DNA of 64,000 nt, taken from the NCBI RefSeq assembly GCF_021018895.1, contig NC_079374.1:117712-181711 (forward strand), written 5' to 3'. Under the pieces are notes generated by a model. That model did no database searches. It saw only the letters and a program-made list of their open reading frames with translations, and was not told the DNA's origin. Below are positions 28,430 through 44,589 of the stretch, piece after piece (the stretch's first letter is position 1; every line of letters begins with the position of its first letter). The translations under genes and the position numbers were made by a program. The stretch comes from Seriola aureovittata (taxonomy: Eukaryota > Chordata > Actinopteri > Carangiformes > Carangidae).

Positions 28430-29010
28430 CAGCATCACTTATTTAGAGGGAGATTGTTACTGGAGCAAATAAATATTAACTGTCTCACACATTAGGACTC
28501 ATGATGAATAATGATTATACTTGTTACGAAAGATTCTGTTGCACTGTTGATTCAACTACTTCTTTTTTATTAAGCAAACTTACATATGACAGTGAAATTC
28601 AGCTTTAACTTCATCCACAACTATTTCTTGATTTTAAATAGTTAGTTGATTGTAAATTGTACACTACAGTATTTAATTAATCCATTTATTATTCTTTTAT
28701 ACGTTTCCAGTGTTGTAAATTGCTTAAATTAATGTAGTTTATAATGTCCAATAAAGTTATTTATGAAGCTCTTGCTTTAACTTTGTTGATGGTTTTTATA
28801 GAACACATCTGGTATGAATTTTCACAATAGTAACACGTACAGCATTGTGTGGCTGTTTCTATGTTAGCTTTAATCAACAACATAAATACTAGAAATATTT
28901 AAATGTTGTCTGACAACACTGACAATGGATCAAAAAACATGCTGATGTTAACTGGTAAATACTTTCACCTGTGGAGGTGGTGACAGTGCTAGAGATGATC
29001 CATCACTTAA
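28430..29010 (+). repeat. Dispersed repeat, copy 2 (partner at 17230-18190)
   Basis: Collinear with 17230-18190 in several blocks. A ~60-bp insertion around 28660-28720 is present only in this copy. AATAAAGTTATTTATGAAG at 28751-28769 looks like a polyadenylation signal on the plus strand. Confidence 0.6.
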
Positions 29011-29159
29011 TCACAGTTTAATATTTATAAATCCTGATCTTAAAAGTGTTGCTACCATCACCTGTCAACAACAGCAGAAATGAAGTTGCAGGTAAGAAAC
29101 TGAACCTGTGAATACTGAAGACAGAATAATAAAGAAACTCATCAGCAGTTAGTCTGTCA

Positions 29160-29907
29160 TTTCATCAGAGGAAGATGAACTGGGAGGTTTTCTACCTTCA
29201 TCATCATCACAGCACATAAGAGAACTAAGGATGTCCATGCAGTCTCCCTTCTCCACAGCCAGATGAATGGAAACTAATGGGCTGCTCTGTACATGAGCTC
29301 CTCCTTCTGTTGGCACAGATCACTCAGTTTTCACAGTGTGGAAACCTTTCAAATGACAATAAAAGACAAACACTTGAGTCAAAATGTGGTGGATCACAGT
29401 TGATCACAAATATCGATCAGCTGTCAGGATAGGTGCATGAATGTCTACTTCAGTTGAGGACTGGTTTGAGTATTAAATGAACAATCTTCTATATGACAAA
29501 TATTTGTCTACACATTTAGCATATGTCACGTTATCTTAACTTGATCAAGACATCTTGATGTACAATGTATTAACTGACATTAACGCTGCGCATTACACTA
29601 ACACAGATCACTTAAACTGGGTCACGTGGAGAAACACAAACCAAACGTCATTAGATTAACGTTGATTAAATTCACCTTTTTATTGGGCTTTGACTGAACA
29701 CCTCCACCTGGCTAACCTAGGTTGACACAGGTTATCAACTAACGCTAACACTAGCTGGCTAGCTTGGTTAGCAAGGTGCATCTTCACCTGAACCGTGATA
29801 TTAACAGGGATGCTAATTTTGGCTAGCGAAGAAACAGGCTTAAAACAAAATGAACTTACCGGGAAAAACTGAACGGCCGACTCATCTGAGTCTTTGAGAA
29901 CAAACAT
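29160..29907 (-). CDS. Candidate small gene, unrecognised (low confidence)
   Basis: The first exon 29860-29907 encodes MFVLKDSDESAVQFFP and ends phase 0 at GTAAGTTC. A possible terminal exon (about 29150-29325) contains one open frame with HVQSSPLVSIHLAVEKGDC and DILSSLMCCDDDEG, then a Ser run and a stop. The piece IHLAVEKGD is faintly ankyrin-like. An alternative frame reads LSDLCQQKEELMYRAAH and stops. A clean join was not found, so the model is open. The ATG sits about 90 bp inside a TAGC-rich, CpG-containing region that could be a promoter (29930-30020). Confidence 0.25.
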
Positions 29908-29999
29908 TTTCAGGCAAACAGCATGTTGGAGCTAACTTTGATGAACTGAAAACACAGTGACAAGTCAAATGTCCGACACATCGCTCTGACGTCATATCC

Positions 30000-32076
30000 G
30001 GATCAACAGGCAGGTAGCGGTAGCGGTAGCCACGCCCTAAAGCCACTCTGCTTTAATGTCTATTTTCCTTTAAATAGGACCATAATTAAAAGAAAATGAA
30101 CATCATATTGTATTGAAGAACACTTCAAACCAGAGATTCAGACCATAAACACATAAAGAATCAAATTTGAAAAACCGTGTTGAGTGGGAGAGCTGCTGCT
30201 GGGTGTCTGCAGTAATAACTCACCTTATTGTTTGTAGCTCCGGTTAGCTAGCGGAGCTGTGTGTCCACAGCATGACAGCAGACATCGCTGAAGTTGTAAT
30301 AAACATCAGATATTCTGAAGCGACAAAAACACAACACTCTTATGTACAAGTTAATTTGTTGGTCCGAGACACACACACTGAGCAAGAGAGAGAGAGAAGC
30401 CAGAGCTAACTGCTAAGCTAAAGTAACAATCAGTTCTAAACAGCATGTAAACAAATGCTGAATCAGTGAAACTCGCTATAAGCAGCAGAGAGCTGTGGGT
30501 GCTGGAGCAGAACTGCTCAATTTAAATGTACAGCAGGTAGTTAGTCACTGTAATGAAGAAAACAACAACATTAACTCTACCGGTAACAGAAACTCCAGAG
30601 ACTGGCGAGGAGACGCTACAGTGACGTCAGCACGTAAACGGTCCCTCACTGCTGGTGATGAAAGGTGATGTACTCTGAGTAAACGTGTTACTGCGGCACA
30701 TTTTTAAAAGGGGAAGAGGAGGGTAAAACATCTTATATGGGGATGATAATAATAATATATGATAAAAGTATTAAACAACATCTTTAGGCTGCCAGGGAGC
30801 CAGTATCAGTTCCCAGGTGAAAACAGCACCAAAAGCAATCAGTTCATTCCAGTCAGGCTCTTTGCAGCCTGTGCACACAGCTGATAATTATTAATGTACA
30901 CTCAGCTGACAATTTATTAGGAACATCTAGCTAAAACTGATACAGTCTAAAACAACAGTCCTTTATGAAGATTATACTGTTTATACAGAGGTGTTTGTTA
31001 TTTAGCCTATCTTTGTTGATATGAGTAAGATATGAGATATGAGTAAATGAGTTATAAGATAATAGAAAACAATAGAAACTTGAAAGCCATAGAGAGTGTC
31101 TTTATGTAGCAGTAGTTTTGTGTTGGCATCAGTTCTGAATATTTCTGTCTCTTTGATTACTAATAATAATAATGAATAATGAATGAATCCAAGTTTATGT
31201 TAAGTTCTCTGTGCTTCTATACAGTACATAATATATACATTTCATCATACTATTTGCCTTTTTTAATCCTAATAAGTAACATACTGCTCTGATCATAGGT
31301 GCTATCTTCATCTCTAACTTGGTGTTCCGTAGTTATGAAATAAGTACAATAAAGTAATTTGATAAACATGACCTACTCTGTCTCTTTCCAGTCTGCTGAG
31401 ATCAACAACTGCCGGGCGAGATGCAGTGATGCATTGTGGGGTTTTTAGTATCAACAACTTCAGGCCTTCCTTCAGCCTTGCAGGTAGCACTCTTCCAAAC
31501 GTGAGTCATGAAGTTACACCATTGGTCTGTTGACTTTTTTTACTGGTCTTCAGTAAATGGCAGAATATTTCTCCATTATTTTCAGGGCACATTGTCAGTG
31601 TCTCCTACACAGGTGTCTGCACAGCGAGTCTGAAGATGAGCTTCAGGTGTTTGATGTTTAGTCCGGTGGAACATTAGAAAGCAGCCACAGAAGGTCAGAG
31701 CATTCTTTGTCGGTACAGATCATTTAAATAACATTTGTTTAAGCTTTATTAAAGTAATGTTAAACAAAAAATAATTAAATCATACTTTTTAAGGACTTGA
31801 CAGTGAATCTTAGTGTCTCCTGTTATTTCTTCCCCCCAGATGATCCAAGGATCCAGCTGATTACTGGCAGTTTGAAGGTGGATTTTTCTTCATCTGCTCC
31901 GTCACTTCTGGTAAAGAGTCATTGATCTTTGTGGGATGTTGTGATTTGACTTATTAATACACTGTATAGTTGGATTCTGACATAAAAGATAGTATAATGT
32001 TTGTCCACATATGTTGTCAGAACTATATGGAGAATACTGTGGAAAACAAGATCAAACTGAAGCTAAAAAACAACAG

Positions 32077-32077
<1 letters not shown>
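30000..32077. other. Intergenic DNA, no gene recognised
   Basis: The first 700 bp are moderately CpG-containing with TTAGCTAGCGGAGC-like phrases. CACTCAGCTGACAATTTATTAGGAAC at 30900 resembles a common fish repeat end. A GT-AG bounded, short, stop-containing block near 31390-31500 could belong to a noncoding transcript. Nothing here supports a protein. Confidence 0.4.

Positions 32078-32125
<48 letters not shown>
32078..32125. repeat. Poly-C tract, 48 nt
   Basis: An uninterrupted run of 48 C. The complementary strand is a 48-G run able to form G-quadruplexes. Length may be approximate, because such runs are prone to sequencing error. Confidence 0.9.
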
Positions 32126-32954
32126 AGCTCCACAGCCCCCCTCTTTCAGAGGTGACATCATCACCTCCTCATTATAGGAACCTTAACAGGCAGATAGACC
32201 AATGGAGAAATGCCAGTTTTAGTTCTTCAGATCATCCCGGGGCTCTGAAGAACTATTTGTGAATAATTGGTTGATATTGTAAATTTACATCTGAATATAT
32301 TAAATAAAAGTGTTATAAAGTCAATAGTGCTGCGTATGTTATTTGTAATTAAGTTTCCAACCCCACTTTAGTTGAAAGACGACATACAGAGACTTAACTG
32401 TTTAATTTGCATTTCTTCAGTTTATTATATTTTATGAGAAATGTAAGAAAATTGATCCGAATCTGAATCAGTAAATATTGTATTTAGATTTTGCTTCTAC
32501 AGGTTTTAACATTACTTTACACTTAATGATTCAATGTTAACACAAATACTGTTTAAGTTTGAGATGATTTAATCTGTTTTACACAGTATTTTTTACTTTG
32601 TCTTCCAAAACAAAAGGTTTACTTTACAATATTAAGCATGTGTTAATATTTCATTGATTGACACTTATTTTTATTATTAGGAAAAAGTTTCTCTGCAGAA
32701 ACTTGCTGCTGCTGTCATTTGACCGTTTTTTTACAATTTTTTTTTTTTTTTTTTTTTTACAGTGTTTGTGAGTAAAGACCTTATTTTCTTATTTAAGTAC
32801 ATTTATAAGTTTATGGTCATATCAGAAAATATGATGTTAATCTTTAAAGCCTTGTTATGTTACTTTATGTAAATCACTGTGAATCCTGTTGCTTAAAGGT
32901 GTTCAGATGATAAACATGCTCTGCCTTTGTATTTATTATTTACATGTGTGACAG

Positions 32955-33062
32955 GGAGTAAACATCAGTGCAGACCATCACACCCTGGACATGAACTGTT
33001 CCACCACTGTCCACTGGGAGGCGCTGCAGATACTGAACACCAACCGACACAACCAGACATGA
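32955..33062 (+). CDS. Possible terminal exon, unrecognised
   Basis: After a TGTGACAG acceptor-like site, 35 codons follow (GVNISADHHTLDMNCSTTVH, WEALQILNTNRHNQT) and then TGA. The composition is protein-like with an N-glycosylation sequon (NCS), but no upstream exon was found. It could be chance. Confidence 0.2.
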   Translation, partial: GVNISADHHTLDMNCSTTVHWEALQILNTNRHNQT

Positions 33063-33479
33063 TGAAACAGTTTGTTTCCACACAGCATCAGCCTGATCAA
33101 CAGTGAACTCAGACAGAACCCAGTGTAACATCCTGTGACTCTGACAGAGACTTCAAACCATATACAGTTCAGATTCAAATCAATGTGAAATCCCTTGTAT
33201 GTGTGACCCAGTACGTCGTAGCAGTTTTTAAAGATCTTGTTTTTGTCCAAAAAGAACAAAGAGGTGGATGGAGACACACTTAGTAACTATACAGAAGAAT
33301 TACATTGTCAAAAATTTTGTAACTACAGTTACTGATATCAACCAATACAGATTTACTCAGGAGGGAAAACATATTCTTTCCTCTCATTTATTTCCTGCTC
33401 CGTTTCCTAATTCATCGATGATCCCTACTTCATCCTTGCTGACATCCTTCAGAATGGCTCCGTCTGTTTGTCCGTCCTC

Positions 33480-33715
33480 CTGAGCAGCAGTGTGTCTGTC
33501 CGGCCCATTTGCCCCTGCTGCCTATGTGACCCCCAGCTCCTTTCCTCAGCCCCTTGTCTTCCCCTCTGTCTTTGTCAGTTCTGTTTGACAAGTTCTGTCG
33601 AGTTTGCCGGGAATCTCCTTGTGTGCTTTTGTTTCACCAGTTCAGTAAGTCTTTGGTGTTTGCATTACTCAATAAATTTGTGAACTGCATTTGGGTCCTG
33701 TCATCCTAACACAAG
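33480..33715 (-). mobile_element. Dispersed repeat fragment, copy B
   Basis: Ends with AATAAATTTGTGAACTGCATT then TGGGTCCTGTCATCC. Its reverse complement starts GGACCCAAATGCAG, like copy A at 1530. It lies upstream of the IFI44-like promoter. Similarity beyond the end motif is weak. Confidence 0.35.
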
Positions 33716-34014
33716 ACAAAAGGAGAAAAGAACTGTTTGGACTGTTTACAGAACAGCTTTGGAAGGAACTTTGGACTCTGATGAAGACAGACAGAAACAT
33801 ACATTCTTCAGTCACTGCCACACACAGTCTGTAGTCCTCACAGTCAGCACAGGTTACTAACGTGAGGAGAGGAATCCTCCCCTGCTTGTTGCTCTGTCGT
33901 CGTCCTCTCAGCTCTGAAGCAAACTGGAGACAAACAAGTTTTTATATGAAGGTCCCTCCCTCTGTTATCATGTGACTTACAGGAAACGGCCAGCAATCTG
34001 TAAAACATCAGTGT

Positions 34015-34038
34015 GACTTTCACTTTCACTTTCACTTT
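34015..34038. promoter_or_regulatory. ISRE/IRF site array upstream of IFI44-like gene
   Basis: ACTTTCACTTTCACTTTCAC is a run of TTTCAC units; the complement gives GAAAGTGAAAGTGAAAG, which fits the GAAANNGAAA core bound by IRFs and ISGF3, repeated in register. It lies about 75-95 bp upstream of the TATA box. This is the expected control of an interferon-induced gene. The site is seen; its function is inferred from the family. Confidence 0.75.
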
Positions 34039-34108
34039 GTGTGTGTGTGTTTTTGTGTGTGTGTGTGTGTTTAAGTCACATGGTCTGTAAAAGAGGATGA
34101 GGGACATT

Positions 34109-34116
34109 TATATAAA
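34109..34116 (+). promoter_or_regulatory. TATA box of IFI44-like gene
   Basis: TATATAAA lies 51 bp before the start ATG (34167) and 71 bp after the ISRE array. The TSS is expected near 34140, giving a 5' UTR of under 35 nt. Confidence 0.65.
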
Positions 34117-34166
34117 ACCTGACTTCACTTTTCTCTGTATCGCTGCAGAACTTCTACAGGAAGAGG

Positions 34167-39451
<5,285 letters not shown>

Positions 39452-40078
39452 GGTGTGGGTGTTCAGTGTCAGGGCTGTTACTGCTGTTTGATGATGAAGT
39501 TCATTCTGTGTCTTTATTAATCTGTAGATAAACAGATCATACAGGTGAGGAAAGTAACACCTGCTCACATCTACATCTGTCTATATATTGAAGGGATATG
39601 TTATGTTTAATACTGTATGCTTTGTATGATTAAAAAGGCAAGTCAGCCTTAAACTGATGATTATGATTGTTTATGAACATTGTGACATGTGAACATTAAA
39701 CATTGTGAACCTGATTGCCGTTTGAGATTGCAGAATGACGTACAGGGACAGACAAGAGTAGTAGACAGTACAAGTATGACATGTTTAGATAACAGGTTCA
39801 GGTCAGAATGGTGTGAGGAGAGAAGAGGTGGAGTGACCCTGTTACACAGAGAATGTTTGTATAAGAATGAATGTCTGAAACAAGAAAGTACTGCATGCTG
39901 CTTAGACAGGCGAGACGAGAGCAGGGTGGTCCAGAGCTCTGTAAGCAATCTCAAACTTATATGCTTGACTATACTTTTAATAAATTAGACGTGTTGAACT
40001 TTATCTGTAGTCCTGCATACTTCATCAAACGAATGCGCGAGTCCTGTTTGGTTATATATGGATCTGGACTCAACAATT

Positions 40079-40096
40079 TGGTGACCCTGACGTGAT
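40079..40096 (+). other. Retroviral primer-binding site, tRNA-Trp type
   Basis: TGGTGACCCTGACGTGAT differs at one position from the complement of the 3' end of vertebrate tRNA-Trp (TGGTGACCCCGACGTGAT). It stands 3 bases after the LTR end CAACA. This is the primer class used by avian sarcoma-leukosis viruses and by ERV-W-type elements. Confidence 0.8.
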
Positions 40097-41608
40097 GAAG
40101 GCAGGATGATACTTTGTGTGACCGATTGTTAAAAGGAAATATTTTTGTTAACAGAGGATACAGACAAGTGGAACACGGAAGACAACGAGAGGCCTCTAAC
40201 TGAACAGCGGTAAGCAGAAACCTGTTTTATCGAAAATCTGCAGATTGGCGTTGACAAAATTAAGTTGTATTGAAACTGTTCCTATTGTCTGTTGTATAGT
40301 TGATAAGCACTAGGATTGAGATTGCTATTGCGATCGGAGGAAGAGTCCCCGGGTGGTTAGCACGCCGTGTGGGTGCCTCCAGGGAGATCGTGTTGGACGG
40401 AAGGGTCCCCGGTGACTGACAACTGAAGCGTGGTGCCGTCAAGGGAGATCGAAAAAAAAAACCCTTCAGGATCTAAGATCCGATGAGAAGGGGATCTCCT
40501 TAGTGAGTGCAGCCTGTTTTTCATAAAAGAACAGTAGAATTAGGCAGAGCCGTTACTTTATGTATCCGACAAATTAGAAATATTCGCCTCCTAGAAAATG
40601 TGTCAAGAGCCATTGCAGGGCATAGGGTGGTAACTCGCTTCTTGAAAACAATCTGTAGGGAAGACTTGGCGTTTTTTGCAAGGGCCCTGGTAGGAGGGCG
40701 TTGGAATATTGTCTGTGTTACCGGGACCTGTGTGTAGCGGGGAGTCACGTCGACCGAAGGAGTGGAAAACTCAGATAGAGGTTCACGTCGTCTATCGGAG
40801 TTTTTGCTCTGATGAGGACGGGCATTTGACCTAGGCGCCACAGGGGAACGTAGACCTCAAGCACTCAGGGTAGAAGGAAATAAATAAGTAAAAGTGACAA
40901 CCCGGCTTCAATTGTGCGGAAATCCTCTATAGCAGGCCAATAAGTCTATTAATGAGGCGTTGTGACAGTTGTTTATAAGGACCAGGGAAGCGAGTGTTTG
41001 CAGTGAGTCAGGACAACTTGCTGCTGGAGTGTTTCATTTTCTGTTTTTTCCCGAGAGGGACAATCAGCTTGTGATTCCCAAACGGTGGTCATAAATTCCA
41101 GATTGGAGGGACCCCACCGTGGTCTGAGAAACTGAGTGGAATATTTTCAATGTGGAAATTGTAATTGGGAATTGATTTTCATTGTATCGCCTCATGTCAT
41201 GTTTATTTTGCTGTTAAGTAATACATCTATTCTTCTTGCTTTGGTCTCACACATACATTTAAAGTGTAATATTTTCAATGTGAGGATTACAATCGGGAAT
41301 TGAAAATAAATAAAGCCAAGGGTGAAAGGGGTGGTAGATACAGTGGTGTCTCTGTGAGTTCTGAACGGGTGTCTGAGCTGTAAAAACGTGTGGGGGTAAC
41401 CTCGCGGTGATAACAAACCACACGCCACACTAAAAAGTGTGTATAGCTCACAAGGTCAGTTGCTCGGGTGTTATGCCATACAAACTGACTGGCCGCTGGG
41501 GAGGTATTAAACTAAAAAACATTTCCCACACAGGTCAAAGAGGTGAAGAAGGTGAGTAAGACTACAAGAAATCAGGGAAGTATCGCACACACTCACACAC
41601 ACTCACCA

Positions 41609-42832
41609 ATGGAGGGAGAATTTGATAGGGAGTGTGAGGATGGAGGGGGCTGTGGGCCTCGAATGCTGCTAGCTGGGTTACAGCAGAAACAGGCAGAACA
41701 GTGGAGACAGATAAGAAAACAGATGATAAGTGGAGAACCTATTGAAACTAGGCAGAAGCTGAACAAATGATGTGACGAGTTGTGGGATGAGGTTCAGTAC
41801 AAACTGAGGGAGGATAAGACAGGAGGAGGCCTACTCTGTCTTGTCTGTAGGCTAGAAGCAGAAGCAAAGGAGGATTTAATACAGCATAAAAAACAGAGCC
41901 CATCCCTGTTGCAAAGAAGCGCTTGGACCCGAGATAGGCAGAAAAAAGAAAATCGACGAGCCCTGTTGCACAAAGTCACACTTGCAGGCTGCGCTCTGCT
42001 TCCCAGAGACAAAGCAGCCACAACATGCACTTCTATGACCAAGTCAGCTCCTCTTTACCCTGACCTTAGCACACTCCAGGCTCCCACTGCACAGCCAATG
42101 CCTCATCAGCCACAGACACAAATGCCAGTTATAACCGTGAAGGGTTTACTGGAGTATGGAGAGCAGACAGATGACACACTTGATCAGTTGAGAGCAGAGG
42201 AGGAGGCAGCCAAACAGGGGGAGATTCGGGCACTACGTGCATCCATAAGGGAGACTAGGGAAAGAATGAAAACTTTAGAGCAAGTAGACCAGGAAGATGT
42301 GGAAAGGACCAGACTTATCTTAGAGTATGATCGGATAGCAAAGGGGCAAGCCCAAGCCATGGCCACCTCATCTACCCCAGTCCCCCTCCAGGCTCCCACT
42401 GCACAGCCAATCCTTTCCACCCCAGTTCCCCCTTTGACTCCAGTCCCCCTTTTGGAGGCTGCCTCATCTACTCCAGTACCTCAGCCACCATCAGTCATTA
42501 ACACCCCATGCCATAGTCTAGGGCCTGATGGTGACAAGGGGAATCCATTTTTCTCTAGGAAAGAAAGAGAAGATACTCCCCAAAAAATAGCTATGGGAGA
42601 ATCTAATCCTTTCCACACCTGTACTCCCCAGTCAGAGAGGGCCGCAGTTGCAGCTGTATCTAAAACGGAGGAGAGAGAGGAGAATATGAGCCTACAGGAA
42701 GGAAATGAGGACAGTGCAGAGGTGGGGGACATACAGGGTGGGGTACAGGTATTACATCTTACAGGAGAATTCACCCAGACACCAGAGGGGCGGGCTCTCC
42801 GACAATATGTCATATACATGAGACAGAGCTGA
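41609..42832 (+). pseudogene. gag-like frame of the endogenous retrovirus, interrupted
   Basis: One reading frame of about 1.2 kb is broken by an in-frame TGA at 41768-41770 and resumes directly after it. The first part is short and charged. The second (about 350 codons) is rich in Gln, Glu, Pro and Thr, with repeated Pro-rich segments around 42360-42490, as in retroviral matrix and linker regions. No major homology region and no CCHC zinc knuckle was seen, so the capsid/nucleocapsid end is missing. Function is unlikely. Assignment rests on position after the PBS and on composition. Confidence 0.5.
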
Positions 42833-42836
42833 TGTG

Positions 42837-43345
42837 GAGGACCAGCAGTACATTACACTGGTGCTCATCAGAGGGTATAACTTTTATTTTGAAAGGTCAG
42901 GGCATCAGTTCCAACAAGAAGCAGCCTGATAATAAACTGTCCATCACTTCCTGCTCTGACACTTCTCATCTCACATCATCATCATCACTGAATATTTCCT
43001 TGCGTTCTTATTTAACTTATTGTATTTATTGTGTTTGTTTTGTCCAGCTGTTGACTGCAGATGTTATTTTAAAAGTGTGTTGTCCTGCATAAAGACAGTA
43101 AACAGCTGTGACTGGGTTAAAACAGACTAATCACTGCTCTGTGTACTGATGATGGTCCATAAGAACTCAGTGTTGAGTTCTAATAGACAGTACTGGAACA
43201 CTAGTGTTTAGAACATGGAACCTGCTGGCAGCAGAACACTGTTCAATAAAAGTCTTCTTGCTATGTGAAGCACTGTAGCTGCATGTTTGTTTTAAAGATG
43301 CTGTGTGAATAAAGTTAAGTTGAAGAGCTAATAAAGATTTCAGTC
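42837..43345 (+). terminator. Unique DNA with two plus-strand polyA signals
   Basis: AATAAA occurs at 43308-43313 and 43330-43335 on the plus strand. If the retrovirus was inserted into the 3' UTR of the IFI44-like gene, these could be the original polyadenylation signals. Otherwise no feature is seen. Confidence 0.35.
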
Positions 43346-44585
43346 ACACTGAGTTTGTGACTTCATGGTGCTTTAACATAAAGGGACAGAATCAGTGTGT
43401 GTGGTTTGTGTTTGAAGAGCAAACCTGTAAATACATGGAGCTGGACTGTGGATCACAGATGCTGATGTGATGGTTAAACAGGCTGAGAGAGTCATGATGA
43501 TGTTTCCTCAACATATTCTCTATCTCTCCACCCTACATATTCCATGTGTATGGGAAGTGACCCCTGTACATATTAGAGATAGTCTCTCCGCTCAGAGAAC
43601 CTGGGTTACACATGTAACCTTCCATTCTGTTCACTCCATCAGGTCCCATCAAACTGTCTCTGTAGAACAGCCAGGTAGACCTGAACAGGTGGAGGATGAA
43701 GGCTCTCAGCCCTTGTTTGGTTTGAATGGGCTGGTGTGTTGTGGCGGATGATTGGAGAATAGGGAACAGGTGAACAGGTGGATGTGGGAGTCAGGTAGGT
43801 GGAACAGGTGAGACTGAGTCAGAGACAGTAACTTACACAGTTTCAGTGCAGTAAAAGACTTTAGTCTGGACAATTCAACAATCCGGGTTTTAATTCTTTC
43901 AACTCTCAGCCACTCAGGGAAAGAGGGGGGTCGTCTCTCTGTCTCTGTCTGGGATAAGGTGGGTTCACAGGTCAGATGATTAGTGGCTGACCAGGTGGTC
44001 TCATGTTTAGTGGTCCCTGATTGGTTGTTCGTTGGCATGCTGCTCATGATGTCACTGAAACATGAGGATTCAATAATGGAGATTTAAGAACGTGACATTA
44101 AATTCATGGACAGAATTTTATGTTTTTACCAAAAACAGCAAGGAACCCTTCTCTTAAAACTGGAACATTAAATCTATAATTAATCTTTAATTATTATTTA
44201 AAGGAGCCTGTTCTGGCTGTGACGGCCTGTGTCTATGCCAGGCTGTGTTCACTCAGTCTGTACATTGTCAACGTTTTCCTTAGTTTTCAGTACCGGTGGT
44301 CAGGTCTCTGCCGCCATGTACTCTCTGTTCAGGGTCAAATACAATTCTAATTTACTTTGTGATTTGGTTTCATTCCAATATTCGATATAATTTTCTCTTT
44401 GTTTTGAGATGATTTGGTTGGGCCGGATAGTTTTCGGTGTGTGTGGGCGGAGCTTAAGCAGCAGCTGGCAGAGGGGACTCTGATCTTTGAAGTAAGGGGT
44501 CCTTTTGTTTCCAACTTTCGTTGCACATCAGTTATTCAAATACATTGATTTAATTAGATCATAGGTTTTACCTCAGACGCCACAA
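43346..44585. other. Intergenic DNA, no gene recognised
   Basis: A minus-strand frame at 43706-44047 looks weakly protein-like (EWLRVERIKTRIVELSRLKS) but has no recognised relatives or splice sites. The sequence at 43560-43690 reads like repeat debris. Confidence 0.35.
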
Positions 44586-44589
44586 TCGA

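Larger units (their letters stand above)
39599..42836 (+). mobile_element. Truncated endogenous retrovirus: 5' LTR, PBS, leader, gag part
   Basis: An LTR-like block begins at about 39599 (TGTTATG) and ends near 40075. It contains AATAAA at 39979-39984. A tRNA-Trp-type primer-binding site follows, then a 1.5-kb noncoding leader and a gag-like frame. There is no pol, env or 3' LTR. The insertion begins about 150 bp after the stop codon of the IFI44-like gene, so it probably sits in or next to that gene's 3' UTR. The LTR start is approximate because there is no second LTR for comparison. Old, defective copy. Confidence 0.6.

Noticed and set aside
41784..42832. Host gene rather than viral gag
   Set aside because: It lies in a unit with an LTR-like block and a tRNA-Trp primer site, has no introns and shows gag-like composition; a domesticated gag gene is unlikely given the in-frame stop.
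43706..44047. 113-codon minus-strand frame
   Set aside because: Weakly protein-like but with no recognised relatives, no splice sites and no promoter context.
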